Assembly (NCBI GenBank): GCA_964631595.1
Contig: CAZVXL010000028.1
Span: 1-16,422, forward strand
Length of the DNA: 16,422 nucleotides
From: UMGS1312 sp964631595
GTDB lineage: Bacteria > Bacillota > Clostridia > Oscillospirales > CAG-272
Reading direction: 5' to 3'
Shown here in pieces: positions 15,957-16,422 of this stretch. The position numbers were made by a program, and so were the translations under genes. Every line of letters begins with the position of its first letter. Within the stretch, counting starts at the first letter, position 1. Under the pieces are notes generated by a model. It saw only the letters and a list, made by a program, of their open reading frames with translations, did no database searches and was not told the DNA's origin.

Positions 15957-16422
15957 ATGAGCATCAAAAACGAATATCTTCTGAGCGTTATCGAGACCGT
16001 TAAGGCCCGTAATGCCGGTGAGCCCGAGTTCCTTCAGGCAGTCGAGGAGGTTCTTGAGTCTTTGGAGCCTGTTGTAGAGCAGAATCCGAAGCTTGTTTCC
16101 AGCGGCGTAATCGAGCGCATGGTCGAGCCCGAGAGAATGATATCCTTCCGTGTGCCGTGGGTAGACGACAACGGAAAGCCTCAGGTGAACCGCGGCTTCA
16201 GAGTTCAGTTCAATTCCGCGATCGGTCCTTACAAGGGAGGACTTCGCTTCCATCCCTCCGTTAATGCTTCCATTATGAAGTTCCTCGGCTTCGAGCAGAC
16301 CTTCAAGAACAGCCTTACGAGCCTTCCCATGGGCGGCGGTAAGGGCGGCTCCGACTTCGATCCCAGAGGCAAGTCCGACGGAGAGGTCATGCGTTTCTGC
16401 CAGAGCTTTATGACAGAGCTCC
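15957..16422 (+). CDS. gdhA: NADP-type glutamate dehydrogenase, N-terminal part (runs off the window)
   Basis: Glutamate dehydrogenase interconverts 2-oxoglutarate plus ammonium and glutamate. The first 155 codons are present without a stop, about a third of the usual length near 445. The start has a very strong GGAGGG (15943-15948) 8 bases before ATG 15957. Family blocks seen are FRVQFNSAIGPYKGGLRFHP at 81-100, with a substrate lysine in PYKGG, and LPMGGGKGGSDFDP at 123-136. The helical N-terminus (EYLLSVIETVKARN, EFLQAVEEVLESLEPVV) is that of hexameric NADP-linked enzymes. Codon choice shifts to GTT, CTT, CGT and TTC more than in neighbours, as in highly expressed genes. The NADP preference is inferred from overall similarity, since the coenzyme-binding domain is outside the window. 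Confidence 0.94.
   Translation, partial: MSIKNEYLLSVIETVKARNAGEPEFLQAVEEVLESLEPVVEQNPKLVSSGVIERMVEPERMISFRVPWVDDNGKPQVNRGFRVQFNSAIGPYKGGLRFHPSVNASIMKFLGFEQTFKNSLTSLPMGGGKGGSDFDPRGKSDGEVMRFCQSFMTEL

Overview
This window looks like a chromosomal segment of a Gram-positive, low-oxygen Clostridia-type bacterium (Firmicutes, perhaps near the Oscillospiraceae; inferred without any database search). Supporting signs are the tilS-hpt-ftsH gene order, a class B sortase, a PrsA-like lipoprotein, an ECF transporter S component, a type III glutamine synthetase and strong GGAGG-type ribosome binding sites. Coding DNA is GC-rich by eye with purine-rich codons, while promoters are AT-rich. Nearly all genes are on the + strand and the content is mostly housekeeping. 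I see no phage, insertion sequence, CRISPR array, tRNA or rRNA.

Layout. (1) 1-566: a non-coding tandem repeat block with units of about 125 bp, each pairing an AT-rich inverted repeat with a GC-rich hairpin whose stem sequence varies in a compensatory way. (2) 567-3430: a TldE/PmbA-family protein, then two tandem PHP-domain phosphoesterase paralogues. (3) 3522-7861: a small unrecognised two-helix membrane protein overlapping tilS, then hpt and ftsH, closed by a strong terminator. (4) 8123-11938: a tightly packed run of class B sortase, a 23S rRNA guanine methyltransferase (RlmA type), a GT2 glycosyltransferase and a secreted parvulin-like foldase lipoprotein. (5) 12015-14108: glnN (type III glutamine synthetase), ending at a bidirectional terminator shared with a convergent ECF S component on the - strand. 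(6) 14952 to the end: a Cof-type HAD phosphatase and the first 155 codons of gdhA, cut by the window edge.

How the genes fit together. tilS, hpt and ftsH cover tRNA-Ile modification, purine salvage and membrane proteolysis. The sortase operon combines cell-envelope functions (protein anchoring, lipid-linked sugar transfer, extracellular folding) with an rRNA methyltransferase. glnN and gdhA are the two ammonium-assimilation enzymes, and gdhA has a strong promoter overlapped by a perfect 16-bp palindrome that is a good operator candidate.

Five coding starts are placed downstream of the longest open frame (PHP 1, hpt, sortase, ECF S component, HAD), because Shine-Dalgarno sites or promoter boxes occupy the upstream codons. 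I found no clear new multi-gene system. The most unusual items are the repeat block, the gdhA palindrome and the small membrane protein next to tilS.
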